DNA of 64,000 bases from Eggerthellaceae bacterium. Its GTDB lineage: Bacteria > Actinomycetota > Coriobacteriia > Coriobacteriales > Eggerthellaceae. The stretch covers positions 310,001-374,000 of the forward strand of contig WRIS01000001.1 in the NCBI GenBank assembly GCA_009782615.1, given 5' to 3'. The position numbers were made by a program, and so were the translations under genes. Positions 40,006 through 49,084 of the stretch are shown here, one piece after another; the stretch's first letter is position 1; each line of letters starts with the position of its first letter. Below the pieces are notes generated by a model. That model was not told the DNA's origin. It did not search any database and was given only the letters and a program-made list of their open reading frames with translations.

Positions 40006-41376
40006 TTATTGGATGCGTGCCATACGTACCGCAAAATGAGCATCAGATGACCCGCGATACACAACAGACGCAAAGGCAGCCTTGCCCGCGATTGGCTCAA
40101 GTTCAAAATCTTTTCCCGCATCACTTTTCAAGAATCTCTCGATAACCGCATTGTTTTCTTCCCGCGTTATCGTGCAGGTCGAATACGCAAGATGCCCCCC
40201 GACCTTTACCTGCTTCGCCGCTTCTTCCAGCAGGGAAAACCCCTGTTCGGCAAGCACGGTGATATCGCGTGGCTGGATACGCCAGCGAATTTCGGGATGG
40301 CGACGCAAGGTTCCCAAACCCGAACAAGGCGCGTCAAGAAACACAAAATCGAAAGACTTTTCGGGAAAGGTCGCGCTCAGCTTGCGCGCATCGACAACGC
40401 GAGCCTCAACGAGCGCCACCCCATAGGTTTTTGCGCGTTGCTTCAAAAGTTTCATCTTGAAACCGTGATTGTCGAGTGCGGTAAAAGACATTTGGCTGTT
40501 GAAGCGGCGATAGGCACCACTTTGCAACAAAATGGTTTTCGTAGCCCTGCCTGCCCCGATTTCCAGAAATCGCTCAGGCAAAACATCGGGAAGAATGTGG
40601 GCGGCTATGAATTGCGAAGCCGCATCGCTCACGAGAATCTTTCCCTCGTCGATGAGTGCCTTGATTTCGGGGGCGAGCAAAGCCTTGCTGTCTTTCAGCA
40701 AAAAACACCCTGGTATCGGTGTGTCTGCCAGCGATATAGCGAAAAGCCTCACGTCGAGCGCGGAAAACACCGCTTCGACTTCGGTGTCGCTTGCTTTAAG
40801 GGCATTGACGGCAATGAATAGCGGCGACGGGTCGTTTGAGGCTTCCATGAACGCTTGAGCACCTTCGCGTCCAAATTCTGTGATAAGCAGTTCGGTGAGC
40901 CAAAGCGGAAAAGCGTAGAGCCGCGCAAAGGCAGCCGTATCACTTTTCACGTCCCCCCAAGGAAAGGTGTCCTTGGCAGCAAGGATTTTCCGCAACACGG
41001 CGTTTGCAAGCCCGCCCGCCTTGGGATTCACGCTTTTTACCAGTTCAACGCCTTGGTCTACGGCAGCATATCCCGATTTTTCTAAAAAGATTATCTCGTA
41101 GCAGCTGATGCGCAAAGCATCGCGAATGAGCGGATCCAGTTCGCGCGGGTCGTGAAGGGCATTATTGAGCATTTCGTCGAGCGTGCCTTGAGCACTCGTT
41201 ACCCCTAAAGCGAGTCGCCTTGCAAAGGCCTTGTCAGATGGCGACATGTCCGCTTGGTCGATGTGTTTGGCGGCAAGCTCTGAAGTAAAGGCCGAGCGCT
41301 GTCGCACCTGTGTACCCACCTCAAGAGCAGCACGGCGCGCGGGACTGGCTTTCACGCGGTAGTTTTTACCTGGCAT
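40006..41376 (-). CDS. rsmB: 16S rRNA (cytosine(967)-C(5))-methyltransferase RsmB
   Basis: 456 residues: N-terminal NusB-like RNA-binding domain (about 1-145), then a SAM methyltransferase with FLEIGAGRATKTILLQ, the motif IV DAPCSGLGTLRRHPEI and the catalytic cysteine in AYSTCTITREEN. Overlaps the fmt stop by 1 bp. Note FLEIGAGRATK replaces the more usual DxCAAPGGK motif; binding residues look otherwise intact. In the dnaG-def-fmt-rsmB run. Confidence 0.93.
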   Translation of the reverse strand: MPGKNYRVKASPARRAALEVGTQVRQRSAFTSELAAKHIDQADMSPSDKAFARRLALGVTSAQGTLDEMLNNALHDPRELDPLIRDALRISCYEIIFLEKSGYAAVDQGVELVKSVNPKAGGLANAVLRKILAAKDTFPWGDVKSDTAAFARLYAFPLWLTELLITEFGREGAQAFMEASNDPSPLFIAVNALKASDTEVEAVFSALDVRLFAISLADTPIPGCFLLKDSKALLAPEIKALIDEGKILVSDAASQFIAAHILPDVLPERFLEIGAGRATKTILLQSGAYRRFNSQMSFTALDNHGFKMKLLKQRAKTYGVALVEARVVDARKLSATFPEKSFDFVFLDAPCSGLGTLRRHPEIRWRIQPRDITVLAEQGFSLLEEAAKQVKVGGHLAYSTCTITREENNAVIERFLKSDAGKDFELEPIAGKAAFASVVYRGSSDAHFAVRMARIQ

Positions 41377-42389
41377 TAAGCGCCTTTCCCGTGCGACGGC
41401 ACTCGTGAGGGCGCTTGTGCTGGTTCAGGGTCGGTTTGAAGGGCTTCCCACCTCAGGCTGCCCTCTTTGATTCCTTGTATACCTGCGCAAAAAGATTTTG
41501 CGTCCATTTCAGGCTTTCCGTCGGGCTTGACGTGCAAAACTTCAACCGCGCCGTCACGCGCGCCCAGAAACAGGCGTTTTTGCACAAAGCAAACGTCCCC
41601 TGCGCCAAGACCTGCAACAAGTTCTTGCGCTTGTTCGTCCTCTGCAATGTTGCGGGCACGGATAACCGTAAGCGGGCGCGTTGCAACAACACACCGCGAA
41701 GGATGCGCCCCCGACGATGCCTGAACCTTCAACCGCACTTCACGCGCGCTATCAGCAGGTGAAATATTCAATTCATGCTTCGCAATCTTGTCGGCATAGG
41801 TCACTAAAGCTTCGTCTTGACGTGTCCAATCAAGTGCGTCTTGTTCGCAATGAACCAACGCCGTCAAAAGCGCATACGACCCCAAATTCGCCAGTTCATC
41901 GGATAATTCAGAAGCGGTTTTCTCCCCCACAACCGTTGTCCTGCACACACAATAATCGCCTGTGTCCATTCCCTCTTCCATGCGCATAACGCACACGCCT
42001 GTTTCCTTGTCGCCGCCAAGAATTGCCCGTTCGATGGGGGCGGCACCGCGCCAACGCGGAAGAAGAGAGCCGTGCACATTCAAGCACCCATAAGGGGGAA
42101 TATCGAGTACGTCTTGGGGAAGAATCATCCCATAAGCGGCAACACAAACAACGTCGGGCGCCAAGGCTTTCAGCTGTGCCCGTGTTTTTGCGTCCTTAAA
42201 CGATGAAGGTTTGTAAACGGGAATATCATAGGTTCCTGCCATCAACGCCACGGGAGATGCCTGCATTGCCTTGCCCCGCCCGCGCACCGCATCGGGTCGC
42301 GTAAAGACGCCGCCCACCTCGTGGTGCTCGAGCAAGTCCTCAAGGATGGTCGCGGCAAAATCAGGTGTTCCCATGAACACAATCCTCAT
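41376..42389 (-). CDS. fmt: Methionyl-tRNA formyltransferase
   Basis: Formylates initiator Met-tRNA using 10-formyl-THF. 337 residues: MRIVFMGTPDFAATIL, the 10-formyl-THF motif CLNVHGSLLPRWRGAAPIERAI, GVCVMRMEEGMDTGD and the C-terminal OB-like domain. 3 bp downstream of def, the standard pairing. Confidence 0.96.
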   Translation of the reverse strand: MRIVFMGTPDFAATILEDLLEHHEVGGVFTRPDAVRGRGKAMQASPVALMAGTYDIPVYKPSSFKDAKTRAQLKALAPDVVCVAAYGMILPQDVLDIPPYGCLNVHGSLLPRWRGAAPIERAILGGDKETGVCVMRMEEGMDTGDYCVCRTTVVGEKTASELSDELANLGSYALLTALVHCEQDALDWTRQDEALVTYADKIAKHELNISPADSAREVRLKVQASSGAHPSRCVVATRPLTVIRARNIAEDEQAQELVAGLGAGDVCFVQKRLFLGARDGAVEVLHVKPDGKPEMDAKSFCAGIQGIKEGSLRWEALQTDPEPAQAPSRVPSHGKGA

Positions 42390-42392
42390 CAG

Positions 42393-42947
42393 TTACTCCG
42401 AGCCCTCATGAGGATTCAAAGACATATCGCCTGGCTTGGCACCCCGAGCAAGCGCTTCTTCGTAATCGCGCAAAGCGGCTAAGCGTGCAGGCGGGTCACA
42501 ACTTTCAAACAAGGTTTTGCCGTTAAGATGGTCTATTTCATGTTGAAGACAGCGCCCCAACAGTCCGTCCCCTTCTAAAATCCATTCCTCGCCATCCAAA
42601 TCGAAATAGCGTACCCGCACAAAGGGCTGGCGAGTCACTGGCACTGAAATGCCAGGGCACGAAAGGCAACCCTCATCTTCGCTGACTCCCTCCCCTTCCA
42701 AATCAACAATTACAGGGTTGAGAAGGTAGATGGGAGATTGTGTTTCACTCACTTCATGTTCGGGATCGCAATCCACCACAATGAGGCGCTTGAGCACACC
42801 TACCTGAGGCGCGGCAAGTCCGACCCCATTATTCTTATACATGGCTTGTGCCATTTTCTTCGCAAGCCGCTTCAGGCTTTTGTCGTTTAAGTCGCACGGC
42901 TCGCACACCTGCCGAAGCAAGGGGTCGGGAGACAAAATTATGTCCAT
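42393..42947 (-). CDS. def: Peptide deformylase
   Basis: Removes the N-formyl group from nascent proteins. 184 residues with the three metal motifs NNGVGLAAPQVG, EGCLSCPG (Cys ligand; the usual S at position 5 is present) and HEIDHLNG. A mild C-terminal extension (EALARGAKPGDMSLNPHEGSE). 32 bp after dnaG. Confidence 0.95.
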   Translation of the reverse strand: MDIILSPDPLLRQVCEPCDLNDKSLKRLAKKMAQAMYKNNGVGLAAPQVGVLKRLIVVDCDPEHEVSETQSPIYLLNPVIVDLEGEGVSEDEGCLSCPGISVPVTRQPFVRVRYFDLDGEEWILEGDGLLGRCLQHEIDHLNGKTLFESCDPPARLAALRDYEEALARGAKPGDMSLNPHEGSE

Positions 42948-42979
42948 TGTTTGTCCTTCACGTTTTTACCCATGCTGTT

Positions 42980-44896
42980 TTATGCATGTTCAACACTATA
43001 TTCTATGCCGATATGCTCTTGGCGGCGGCGCGTAATGTCTTTCTGCATAGCAACGACACTTCCAAAAAGTAGCTCCTGTTCTTCGGCGCTGAGATTCTTT
43101 GTGTCGTTAAGTTGCACCTTCAAAGCAGCAACCGTGTCTTCCGCGTCGCCAATTTCGAGTTCTTCTATCAAAAAGCGCGCAAGTGTTGCGAAGTCTGTCT
43201 TTTCGCCCATCGCTCCTGAAGTAAGAATGCTTGCCGCCTTTGGTATTTCAGCAGCAACTGCGCTCACCAGTTCTGCAGCGCTTATCTGCGCGTCGCGCGA
43301 CAAGACTTCAAGAATGCGCTCGGCAAGGTGCGCATGAATTGCTTCGTGCCACTGTGTTTGGGCGAGAGTTTGCGAATGAGTAAGCCCGAGTTCTGGGTGG
43401 TGAGCACACAGGCTCAAAAACTCCCGTTCGAAACGGCGGCGGTTCAACTCTGCCTGCGGAAGCCGCAGCGGTTTAACACCAGCCTCCGCTCGCATATTGC
43501 CCGCTCCCGCGCCTGTGCCCGATGCCGTGCCTGTCCCTACGTTTGCAGGCGAAGAAGCCCCGTCAAAGCTGCGGGGAACTTTCAGTTGCGCGAGCAGCGC
43601 AAGCGCGCCCTCTTCTTTCATGCGTGGCACTTTGCCCGCAATCTTTACCGCATAATCTTTTGCGAGCAATGAATCCTTAATAGGTGCCAAAATGGAAATC
43701 GCATCAGCCACCGCGCGGCTTCTGCTTTCCGCGTCATTCAAATCCCAGCGCGCAAGGCGCCGCTCAATCCCGTATTCGATTAAGTCTTGCGCGTCATCGA
43801 TAAGCGCGCGCAGCGCATCCGCGCCTTTTTCTGCAACAAAATCCGCGGGATCAAGTTTTTCGGGCAAGGTAGCTGCCGCAAGCCGTATCTTCAAGCGCCC
43901 TTTTTCAGGCGTGATGCTATCGTCGATAAAGCCCAGCGCCCTATCTGCCGCTCGCTGACCTGCTTCATCGCCATCGAAGAGGTAAACAATCTTGTTCTTC
44001 GCGTGGCGCGCAAGAATACGAATGTGCTGGGCGGTCAGTGCTGTGCCCAAGGTGGCAACCACATTAGTGATGCCCGCCTCGTGCAAGGCGATGGTGTCGG
44101 TATAGCCTTCAACCACCACCGCAACCCCTGTTGATGCCAGCGTGGCTTTCGCCTTGTCAAGCCCGAAAAGCACCTCTGATTTGTGAAAGATAGGAGTCTC
44201 TTGCGAATTAAGGTACTTCGGTTCCCCGTCTCCCAAAATGCGCCCGCCAAAAGCAATGGCAGCGCCTTGAATATCGCCTATCGGAAACATAATGCGATTG
44301 TAGAAGCGGTCTTTGAGCCTTCCGCGCGAAGAAACCGCCACGTTCGCGTCAATTATTTCTTGGTCCTTGAAACCGAGTTTTCGCAGATGTTTTACGAGCA
44401 GGTCGTTGCCAGGAGCAAAACCGAGCTGCCACTTTTTAGGAACGTCACCACCGAAACCGCGCGCTGCCAGATAGCTGCGCGCCCCTTGAGCGTTCGCATC
44501 GGTGCTGCGCATCAGTTGCGTGTGGTAAAACGCCGCCGCTTCCTTGCAAACTTCGCCCAGCCGCACCTTGTAGCCCTTCGCAACCCCCGCCTTGCCACCC
44601 GTTTCCGTAATCGGGATGTTTCCCCGCTCTGAAAGTTTGCGTACCGCATCGGGAAAACCCAAATCGTCAACTTGCATGATGAAAGCATACACATCCCCCC
44701 CAGCACCGCAGCCAAAGCAATGCCACAACTGCGCCGCAGGGTCAATCTTGCACGAGGGGGTTTTTTCTTCATGAATGGGGCAGCAACACCAAAAATCGCG
44801 CCCTTTTTGGCGAACGGGAACGCGGTCACTTATGACCGAAACGATATCGTTCGCCTCGCGAACTCGTCTGATGTCCTCTTCACCGAATTGCGCCAT
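42980..44896 (-). CDS. dnaG: DNA primase DnaG
   Basis: 638 residues: CHC2 zinc finger with C39, H42, C60, C63, catalytic core with YLAARGF and FPIGDIQGAAIAFGGRI, TOPRIM EGYTDTIALHEAGITNVVATLGTAL with the acidic DGDEAGQRAAD, and a C-terminal DnaB-binding domain after a Gly-rich linker (NVGTGTASGTGAGAG). Primes DNA synthesis at the replication fork. Upstream gene is a 60-residue membrane protein, 6 bp away. Confidence 0.96.
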   Translation of the reverse strand: MAQFGEEDIRRVREANDIVSVISDRVPVRQKGRDFWCCCPIHEEKTPSCKIDPAAQLWHCFGCGAGGDVYAFIMQVDDLGFPDAVRKLSERGNIPITETGGKAGVAKGYKVRLGEVCKEAAAFYHTQLMRSTDANAQGARSYLAARGFGGDVPKKWQLGFAPGNDLLVKHLRKLGFKDQEIIDANVAVSSRGRLKDRFYNRIMFPIGDIQGAAIAFGGRILGDGEPKYLNSQETPIFHKSEVLFGLDKAKATLASTGVAVVVEGYTDTIALHEAGITNVVATLGTALTAQHIRILARHAKNKIVYLFDGDEAGQRAADRALGFIDDSITPEKGRLKIRLAAATLPEKLDPADFVAEKGADALRALIDDAQDLIEYGIERRLARWDLNDAESRSRAVADAISILAPIKDSLLAKDYAVKIAGKVPRMKEEGALALLAQLKVPRSFDGASSPANVGTGTASGTGAGAGNMRAEAGVKPLRLPQAELNRRRFEREFLSLCAHHPELGLTHSQTLAQTQWHEAIHAHLAERILEVLSRDAQISAAELVSAVAAEIPKAASILTSGAMGEKTDFATLARFLIEELEIGDAEDTVAALKVQLNDTKNLSAEEQELLFGSVVAMQKDITRRRQEHIGIEYSVEHA

Positions 44897-44902
44897 GGGA
44901 AC

Positions 44903-45085
44903 TTAGCGGGATTTGCGCCTTGCGAGAAAGATGAATGCAACGGTGCCGACGAGAAATGCCACAACGAGCGCGGCACGGAAAAGAGTTATATCCTGGTATC
45001 CAACAGCCAAAATGCCGACACTAAACAACAACAGGATGCCACACAGTATCGCAAGCCACTTAAAATACGTCGCTGATTCCTTCAC
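44903..45085 (-). CDS. Small two-helix membrane protein upstream of dnaG
   Basis: 60 residues not recognised as a family. Two hydrophobic helices (WLAILCGILLLFSVGILAV and AALVVAFLVGTVAFIFLA) with a short loop and a basic tail RRKSR, probably cytosolic. The start is a GTG at 45085 with GAGGG seven nt upstream; stop 6 bp before the dnaG ATG, so probably co-transcribed. Function unknown. Confidence 0.62.
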   Translation of the reverse strand: MKESATYFKWLAILCGILLLFSVGILAVGYQDITLFRAALVVAFLVGTVAFIFLARRKSR

Positions 45086-45171
45086 GTATTCACCCTCTTT
45101 CTACTCGGTTGATATTTGAGAATACTTTAGCACACCCCTTTGTTGATACGCCCTCAAGGCATCAAAAATAG

Positions 45172-45177
45172 TATAAT
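45172..45177 (+). promoter_or_regulatory. -10 box of the dgt promoter
   Basis: A perfect TATAAT, 54 bp before the dgt start; no convincing -35 at 16-18 bp (TTGATA lies 23 bp upstream). Confidence 0.35.
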
Positions 45178-45230
45178 CAATAGCCGAACATGACCGAATT
45201 CACACCCCCTATCAAAAGGAGATTGCTCGG

Positions 45231-46457
45231 GTGCAAAAACACACGCGATACCTGGATTTGGATCCGCACATTGCCGAAGCAATCCGCCAAAACAGCCCTG
45301 ATGCTCGTGCACACGAAAATCCGTATCGGACGAGCGATAGTGCGGTGAAACGCAGGCTTCCCAACATCCACGACGAAGCAACGCTGACACGACCTGCTTT
45401 CGGGCGCGATATCGAAAAAATCATTAACGTACCTGCTTATAGCCGCTACGCCGACAAGACCCAGGTGTTTTCCCTCATCAAAAACGATGACATATCCCGC
45501 AGAAGCCTGCATGTGCAGCTGGTGTCACGCATCGGGCGCAATATCGGCAGGATTCTCGGGCTCAACATCGACTTAATCGAAGCCACCGCACTCGGGCACG
45601 ACGTGGGACACACCCCCTTCGGGCACGCGGGTGAGCACTTCTTGGGCAAGCTCTATCATGCAAACACCGCTCGCTATTTCAACCACAATGTTCATTCGGT
45701 ACGCGTGCTCGACAAACTTTTCCGCCGCAATATCAGCCTGCAAACCTTAAACGGCGTTTTGTGCCACAACGGGGAATTTGCCCAACAGCGCCTTGAAATT
45801 ACCGAAATGCTTGATTTTGAAACCTTCGATGCGCTGGTTGAGCGTTGCTATACGGATGAAAAGGTTATCGAAAATTTGCGACCCTCTTCGCTTGAGGGCT
45901 GCGTTGTGCGCGTGAGCGACATGATTGCCTACCTGGGAAAAGACCGCCAAGATGCCCTTGAGATGGGCGTGCTTTCAACCCTTGAATGTTTTGATACCGA
46001 AGTCATCGGGAACAATAACGCCCAAATCATCAACAACCTCACCGTTGACATCATCAACAACAGCTACGGCAAAAATCGCATCGAGATGAGCGAAGCGGTG
46101 TTCAAAGACCTCAAGCGCGCGAAGAGCCAAAACTACGAACGCATCTACCTCAACGAAGGGGTTATCAGTGGTGCGGGCAATATTGTGGAAGAAATGTTTT
46201 CGGACATGTATGAAGTTCTGCTTGTGGATTGCCTCAACAAAAACGAAAGCTCTCCCCTATTCAAGCATCACATCAGCAATTTGGTTGCACGGTCAAAAAC
46301 CATCACCGCCCAAGATTATCTTAAAGAAGAACCGAACCAAATTGTTGTCGACTATATGGCGTCAATGACCGACAGCTACTTTATTGCCTTGTACGAGTAT
46401 TTATTCCCCCAAAGCGAAAAGCACATCATCGCCAAAAGCTATTGCCACGACCTTTAA
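45231..46457 (+). CDS. Deoxyguanosinetriphosphate triphosphohydrolase-like HD protein
   Basis: 408 residues of the dGTPase/HD superfamily. RRSLHVQLVSRIGRNIGR supplies the first His, ALGHDVGHTPFGHAGEHFL the HD pair and RVSDMIAYLGKD the last Asp, so the metal site is complete. The enzyme would cleave dNTPs to nucleoside and triphosphate. Starts at GTG 45231 with AAGGAG nine nt upstream. The C-terminal 130 residues differ from E. coli Dgt, as in most Gram-positive homologues. It ends 1 bp from a convergent membrane gene. In actinobacteria dgt is often next to dnaG; here it is divergent from it. Confidence 0.88.
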   Translation: MQKHTRYLDLDPHIAEAIRQNSPDARAHENPYRTSDSAVKRRLPNIHDEATLTRPAFGRDIEKIINVPAYSRYADKTQVFSLIKNDDISRRSLHVQLVSRIGRNIGRILGLNIDLIEATALGHDVGHTPFGHAGEHFLGKLYHANTARYFNHNVHSVRVLDKLFRRNISLQTLNGVLCHNGEFAQQRLEITEMLDFETFDALVERCYTDEKVIENLRPSSLEGCVVRVSDMIAYLGKDRQDALEMGVLSTLECFDTEVIGNNNAQIINNLTVDIINNSYGKNRIEMSEAVFKDLKRAKSQNYERIYLNEGVISGAGNIVEEMFSDMYEVLLVDCLNKNESSPLFKHHISNLVARSKTITAQDYLKEEPNQIVVDYMASMTDSYFIALYEYLFPQSEKHIIAKSYCHDL

Positions 46458-46946
46458 TTACGCCTCTTCAGCACTCATGAACGTCGCCTTTATCCCCTTC
46501 ACCAGAGCACCAAAGTTGTCGTCATCGGTTCCGAGCACATCAGAGACCGCCACATACGTAACAATGTAGTAGACAGCCGCGCACACGAGGGCAAAGCCAA
46601 GCCCCGTATAGAAAAACTCAATGATGTATGCTGGAACCAAGCCCGAAATTCGCACGGATGCCCCCAGCCCAACCATGACGGCAAGCGTGAGGTAAGACGA
46701 AGTGTCAAAAAACTTAAAGAATCCCGTGAACTTTTCCGTATAGCCTAAGATGCGTTTTATGTGCTTGCGGGAAATGCGCAAAAACATTACGAGAAACGGC
46801 AGATAGGTCAAAAGGAAGGCAAGCACCATGGTGCCCGTCCAGGAATCTGCGCTTGTCTGCAAACCAACGCTTATTACCAACGCTCCAGCAAACAGCCAAA
46901 CGAGCGCTGCCACCAGCAATAACAGTTTTGTGGGAATCTTGAACAC
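46458..46946 (-). CDS. Hypothetical membrane protein (four helices)
   Basis: 162 residues, not recognised. Four hydrophobic helices (LLLLVAALVWLFAGALVISV; TMVLAFLLTYLPFLVMFL; YLTLAVMVGLGASVRISGLV; GLGFALVCAAVYYIVTYVAV) and a short C-terminal soluble tail with an acidic DDDN. The region RISRKHIKRILGYTEKFTGFFKFFD is a basic/aromatic cytosolic loop. Probably transcribed with the next upstream gene (13 bp). Convergent with dgt. No motif hints at activity. Confidence 0.7.
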   Translation of the reverse strand: MFKIPTKLLLLVAALVWLFAGALVISVGLQTSADSWTGTMVLAFLLTYLPFLVMFLRISRKHIKRILGYTEKFTGFFKFFDTSSYLTLAVMVGLGASVRISGLVPAYIIEFFYTGLGFALVCAAVYYIVTYVAVSDVLGTDDDNFGALVKGIKATFMSAEEA

Positions 46947-46959
46947 GGAAGGCTTCCTT

Positions 46960-47418
46960 TCACCCGAAAATCAAAGGGACCCATCCCTTGAATACGAAAT
47001 GCGCTACCAACATAAAGACACCGAGAATAATGCACATGAGAGAATTGCGCTTGAGCGAAGTATTGTGCCGCGCAAGACCGCGGTCGAACATAAAGCAACC
47101 AACAATGACGAGGATGACCGAGGATATCGCCACCACCAGAGCAAAGAGATATGTCACGTAGAAGGGGCTATCCTCATATCCTAAGATGCGTGCCGCAAGG
47201 GCAAGCACGAGTCCGCCCACAACGAGCAGCGTCCACATCACCACAAAGGCGGTGCCTGCGCGGTCGGTGCTTGCGCGGTTTTGATTGCTCAAAGCGCTCG
47301 CAGTGCTCGGCGTTTTTTCGGATGACTCGGGCGTTTCTGTTTCATGACTAGGTTCGGGCGCTTGCGCCTTACTTGAGTCTTTTTTAGCTTGTGTTTGCTT
47401 TTTCGTTGCTGCGGTCAC
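46960..47418 (-). CDS. Hypothetical membrane protein with charged N-terminal tail
   Basis: 152 residues, not recognised. Residues 1-55 are a disordered, Lys/Glu/Ser/Pro-rich tail; then three hydrophobic segments (AFVVMWTLLVVGGLVLALAA, YVTYLFALVVAISSVILVIV, LMCIILGVFMLVAHFVF). Probably two-gene unit with the downstream membrane protein. The low-complexity tail suggests weak constraint there. Confidence 0.68.
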   Translation of the reverse strand: MTAATKKQTQAKKDSSKAQAPEPSHETETPESSEKTPSTASALSNQNRASTDRAGTAFVVMWTLLVVGGLVLALAARILGYEDSPFYVTYLFALVVAISSVILVIVGCFMFDRGLARHNTSLKRNSLMCIILGVFMLVAHFVFKGWVPLIFG

Positions 47419-47487
47419 GATTCACCCTACTTTTGTTGAAATATTTTGCAGGTTATATCCTACCATAAGTCCCTTTGAGGATAATGG

Positions 47488-48924
47488 TTGCCGTTAATCG
47501 ACGAATTTTGCATATTTTGCGTTGATTTATCAATGTCCTGCGGAAACGGCAACGGTAATGGCAACAACGGCAACAACGGCAACGGCAATGGCAACAGCGG
47601 AAACAATGGTAACCAGTCGGCGATTGTTGTTGTTGCGGATTCGTCGTTCTACCCGCTCCATCAAGGCAACGGGAAAGACGCGATTGACTGGAAGGGCTAC
47701 CTGCAAGGCTCAGATTTTGGTTTGAGTGAAAAGAAGGGCGAAACTGCGCTCGTCCCTGGTTACGATGAATACGGAACCGAGGGCGTTTTGTGGCATTTCG
47801 TAAATCCCGATAAACTCGGCGGCTATGCCATCATCTATTTCTATGATGGAGCTGGTAACGTTCAAACGGTCAAGATTGAAAAGTCTTATAAAAACGACCA
47901 GCATTTTGCCGTGGTTACTCCTCAAGACTGGAAAATTTTTGCTGCGGAATACTATCCCGCCACAGCTCCCAAGAAGGGTGCCACCCAGTTTAACCTCAGC
48001 CACACCGCCGCCACCATTGTCAAGGCTATTCCTACGGGAAGCCTAACGGTAAACGCTGAAGCCGATTTAACCATTACGACAAAGACAAAATATCAGATAC
48101 GTCAAAAAGAATTCACTTACCTTGAAACATGGAGTCAATACGTATCAGAATCTTATGACTCTGTAACCGCAATGGCACAGTCCGACTTTGACACAAACAA
48201 GAAAGCCTTTATTGTAGCCAACAGCAATCATTTTGCCTATGCGAAGCTGAGCAAAGATGCTCTTCTTGACAATGATGGTGTCGCGCTTGCCTTGGTTGTC
48301 GGAAACGGTCTTAACCTAGTTGGTAATGGCTTGGCAAAGATTGAAAATGGCAAACTCGTTCTTGACTTCAGCACCTATGGCGAAGTCAAATTTGGAGCCC
48401 TTGCTTTCACGAACATTCCTAAACCAGGAAATGGCAATATTCATTCGGATAATGCCTTCAAGCACAATAATGTAGCTGTTCTTGAGGTACCCGAAGCAGA
48501 CGCAAATGGCTTCATCTATCTCTATCTTCACTTTAAGACCGTTCGCTTCGACGGCGGCATGGCGCTAGACGTCAGAGAACTTGATGAACAAGATTACAAA
48601 GTCGGCACCAAGATTAAAACCTCAGTCGCAGATCCTGTCGATTTAGCTGTAACGGTCGTGGTGTCTGACTCTAATGGTAATGAAATCCCTGAAGCAAACT
48701 GGGCAAAACTTGCTCCTGGTTTCTACCGCGTTGTTTGCACCGCCGAGGGATACGATATCCCATTTTTCGATGAGTCAGTAGAAGTTAAATCAGGTGGATC
48801 AACCGAACTAAGTTTTAGCGAAAACTACGAAGAAATCGTAAAAGTTTACGGTGGAGTAAAGTATAGGAAAGACATCTGGAACGAAGCCGAAATAATAAAG
48901 ATTAACATTGTAACCGTCAAATAA
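47488..48924 (+). CDS. Hypothetical protein with Asn/Gly-repeat N-terminus, probably a surface protein missing its signal
   Basis: 478 residues from a TTG at 47488 with GAGG seven nt upstream. After 18 residues comes an NGNGNNGN low-complexity run, then a beta-rich protein of about 430 residues with several Ig/PEGA-like segments (for example PGFYRVVCTAEGYDIPFFDESVEVKSGGSTELSF at about 410). No signal peptide, LPxTG or lipobox is visible, although the composition is that of an exported protein, so the true 5' end may be lost or frameshifted. A strong terminator follows. Function unknown. Confidence 0.65.
   Translation: MPLIDEFCIFCVDLSMSCGNGNGNGNNGNNGNGNGNSGNNGNQSAIVVVADSSFYPLHQGNGKDAIDWKGYLQGSDFGLSEKKGETALVPGYDEYGTEGVLWHFVNPDKLGGYAIIYFYDGAGNVQTVKIEKSYKNDQHFAVVTPQDWKIFAAEYYPATAPKKGATQFNLSHTAATIVKAIPTGSLTVNAEADLTITTKTKYQIRQKEFTYLETWSQYVSESYDSVTAMAQSDFDTNKKAFIVANSNHFAYAKLSKDALLDNDGVALALVVGNGLNLVGNGLAKIENGKLVLDFSTYGEVKFGALAFTNIPKPGNGNIHSDNAFKHNNVAVLEVPEADANGFIYLYLHFKTVRFDGGMALDVRELDEQDYKVGTKIKTSVADPVDLAVTVVVSDSNGNEIPEANWAKLAPGFYRVVCTAEGYDIPFFDESVEVKSGGSTELSFSENYEEIVKVYGGVKYRKDIWNEAEIIKINIVTVK
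47542..47613. repeat. Asn/Gly codon microsatellite
   Basis: About 72 bp built of GGCAAC, GGCAACAAC and GGTAAT units, encoding NG/NGN repeats. It is a slippage-prone tract within the ORF; unit size is a multiple of three, so changes keep frame. Confidence 0.85.
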
Positions 48925-48942
48925 ACGCTTCTCAAAGATTTT

Positions 48943-48970
48943 AAAAAGGGCTGCATTCGCAGCCCTTTTT
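48943..48970. terminator. Bidirectional terminator between the surface-protein gene and ribF
   Basis: AAAAAGGGCTGC (48943-48954) and GCAGCCCTTTTT (48959-48970): 12-bp perfect stem with a 4-nt loop, T run on both strands. It ends the plus-strand ORF (19 bp after its stop) and can also end the long minus operon that finishes with ribF at 49085. Confidence 0.92.
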
Positions 48971-49012
48971 GTCCTATAAGCGTCAACCTGCCTATCGAGG
49001 ACTAGGTTGCTT

Positions 49013-49074
49013 CGTCATTCGCTACGCTCACTTCTCGCAATGACGGCGAGAATCGGGGTGTTCCCGCAATGACA
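49013..49074. repeat. REP-like hairpin element
   Basis: CGTCATT (49013-49019) and AATGACG (49039-49045) are a 7-bp inverted repeat, followed by a further CGCAATGACA (49065-49074). The CTCGCAATGAC core also occurs at 29116. This looks like a dispersed intergenic repeat family. The whole 160-bp gap (48925-49084) has no ORF. Confidence 0.55.
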
Positions 49075-49084
49075 GGTCGGTGTA

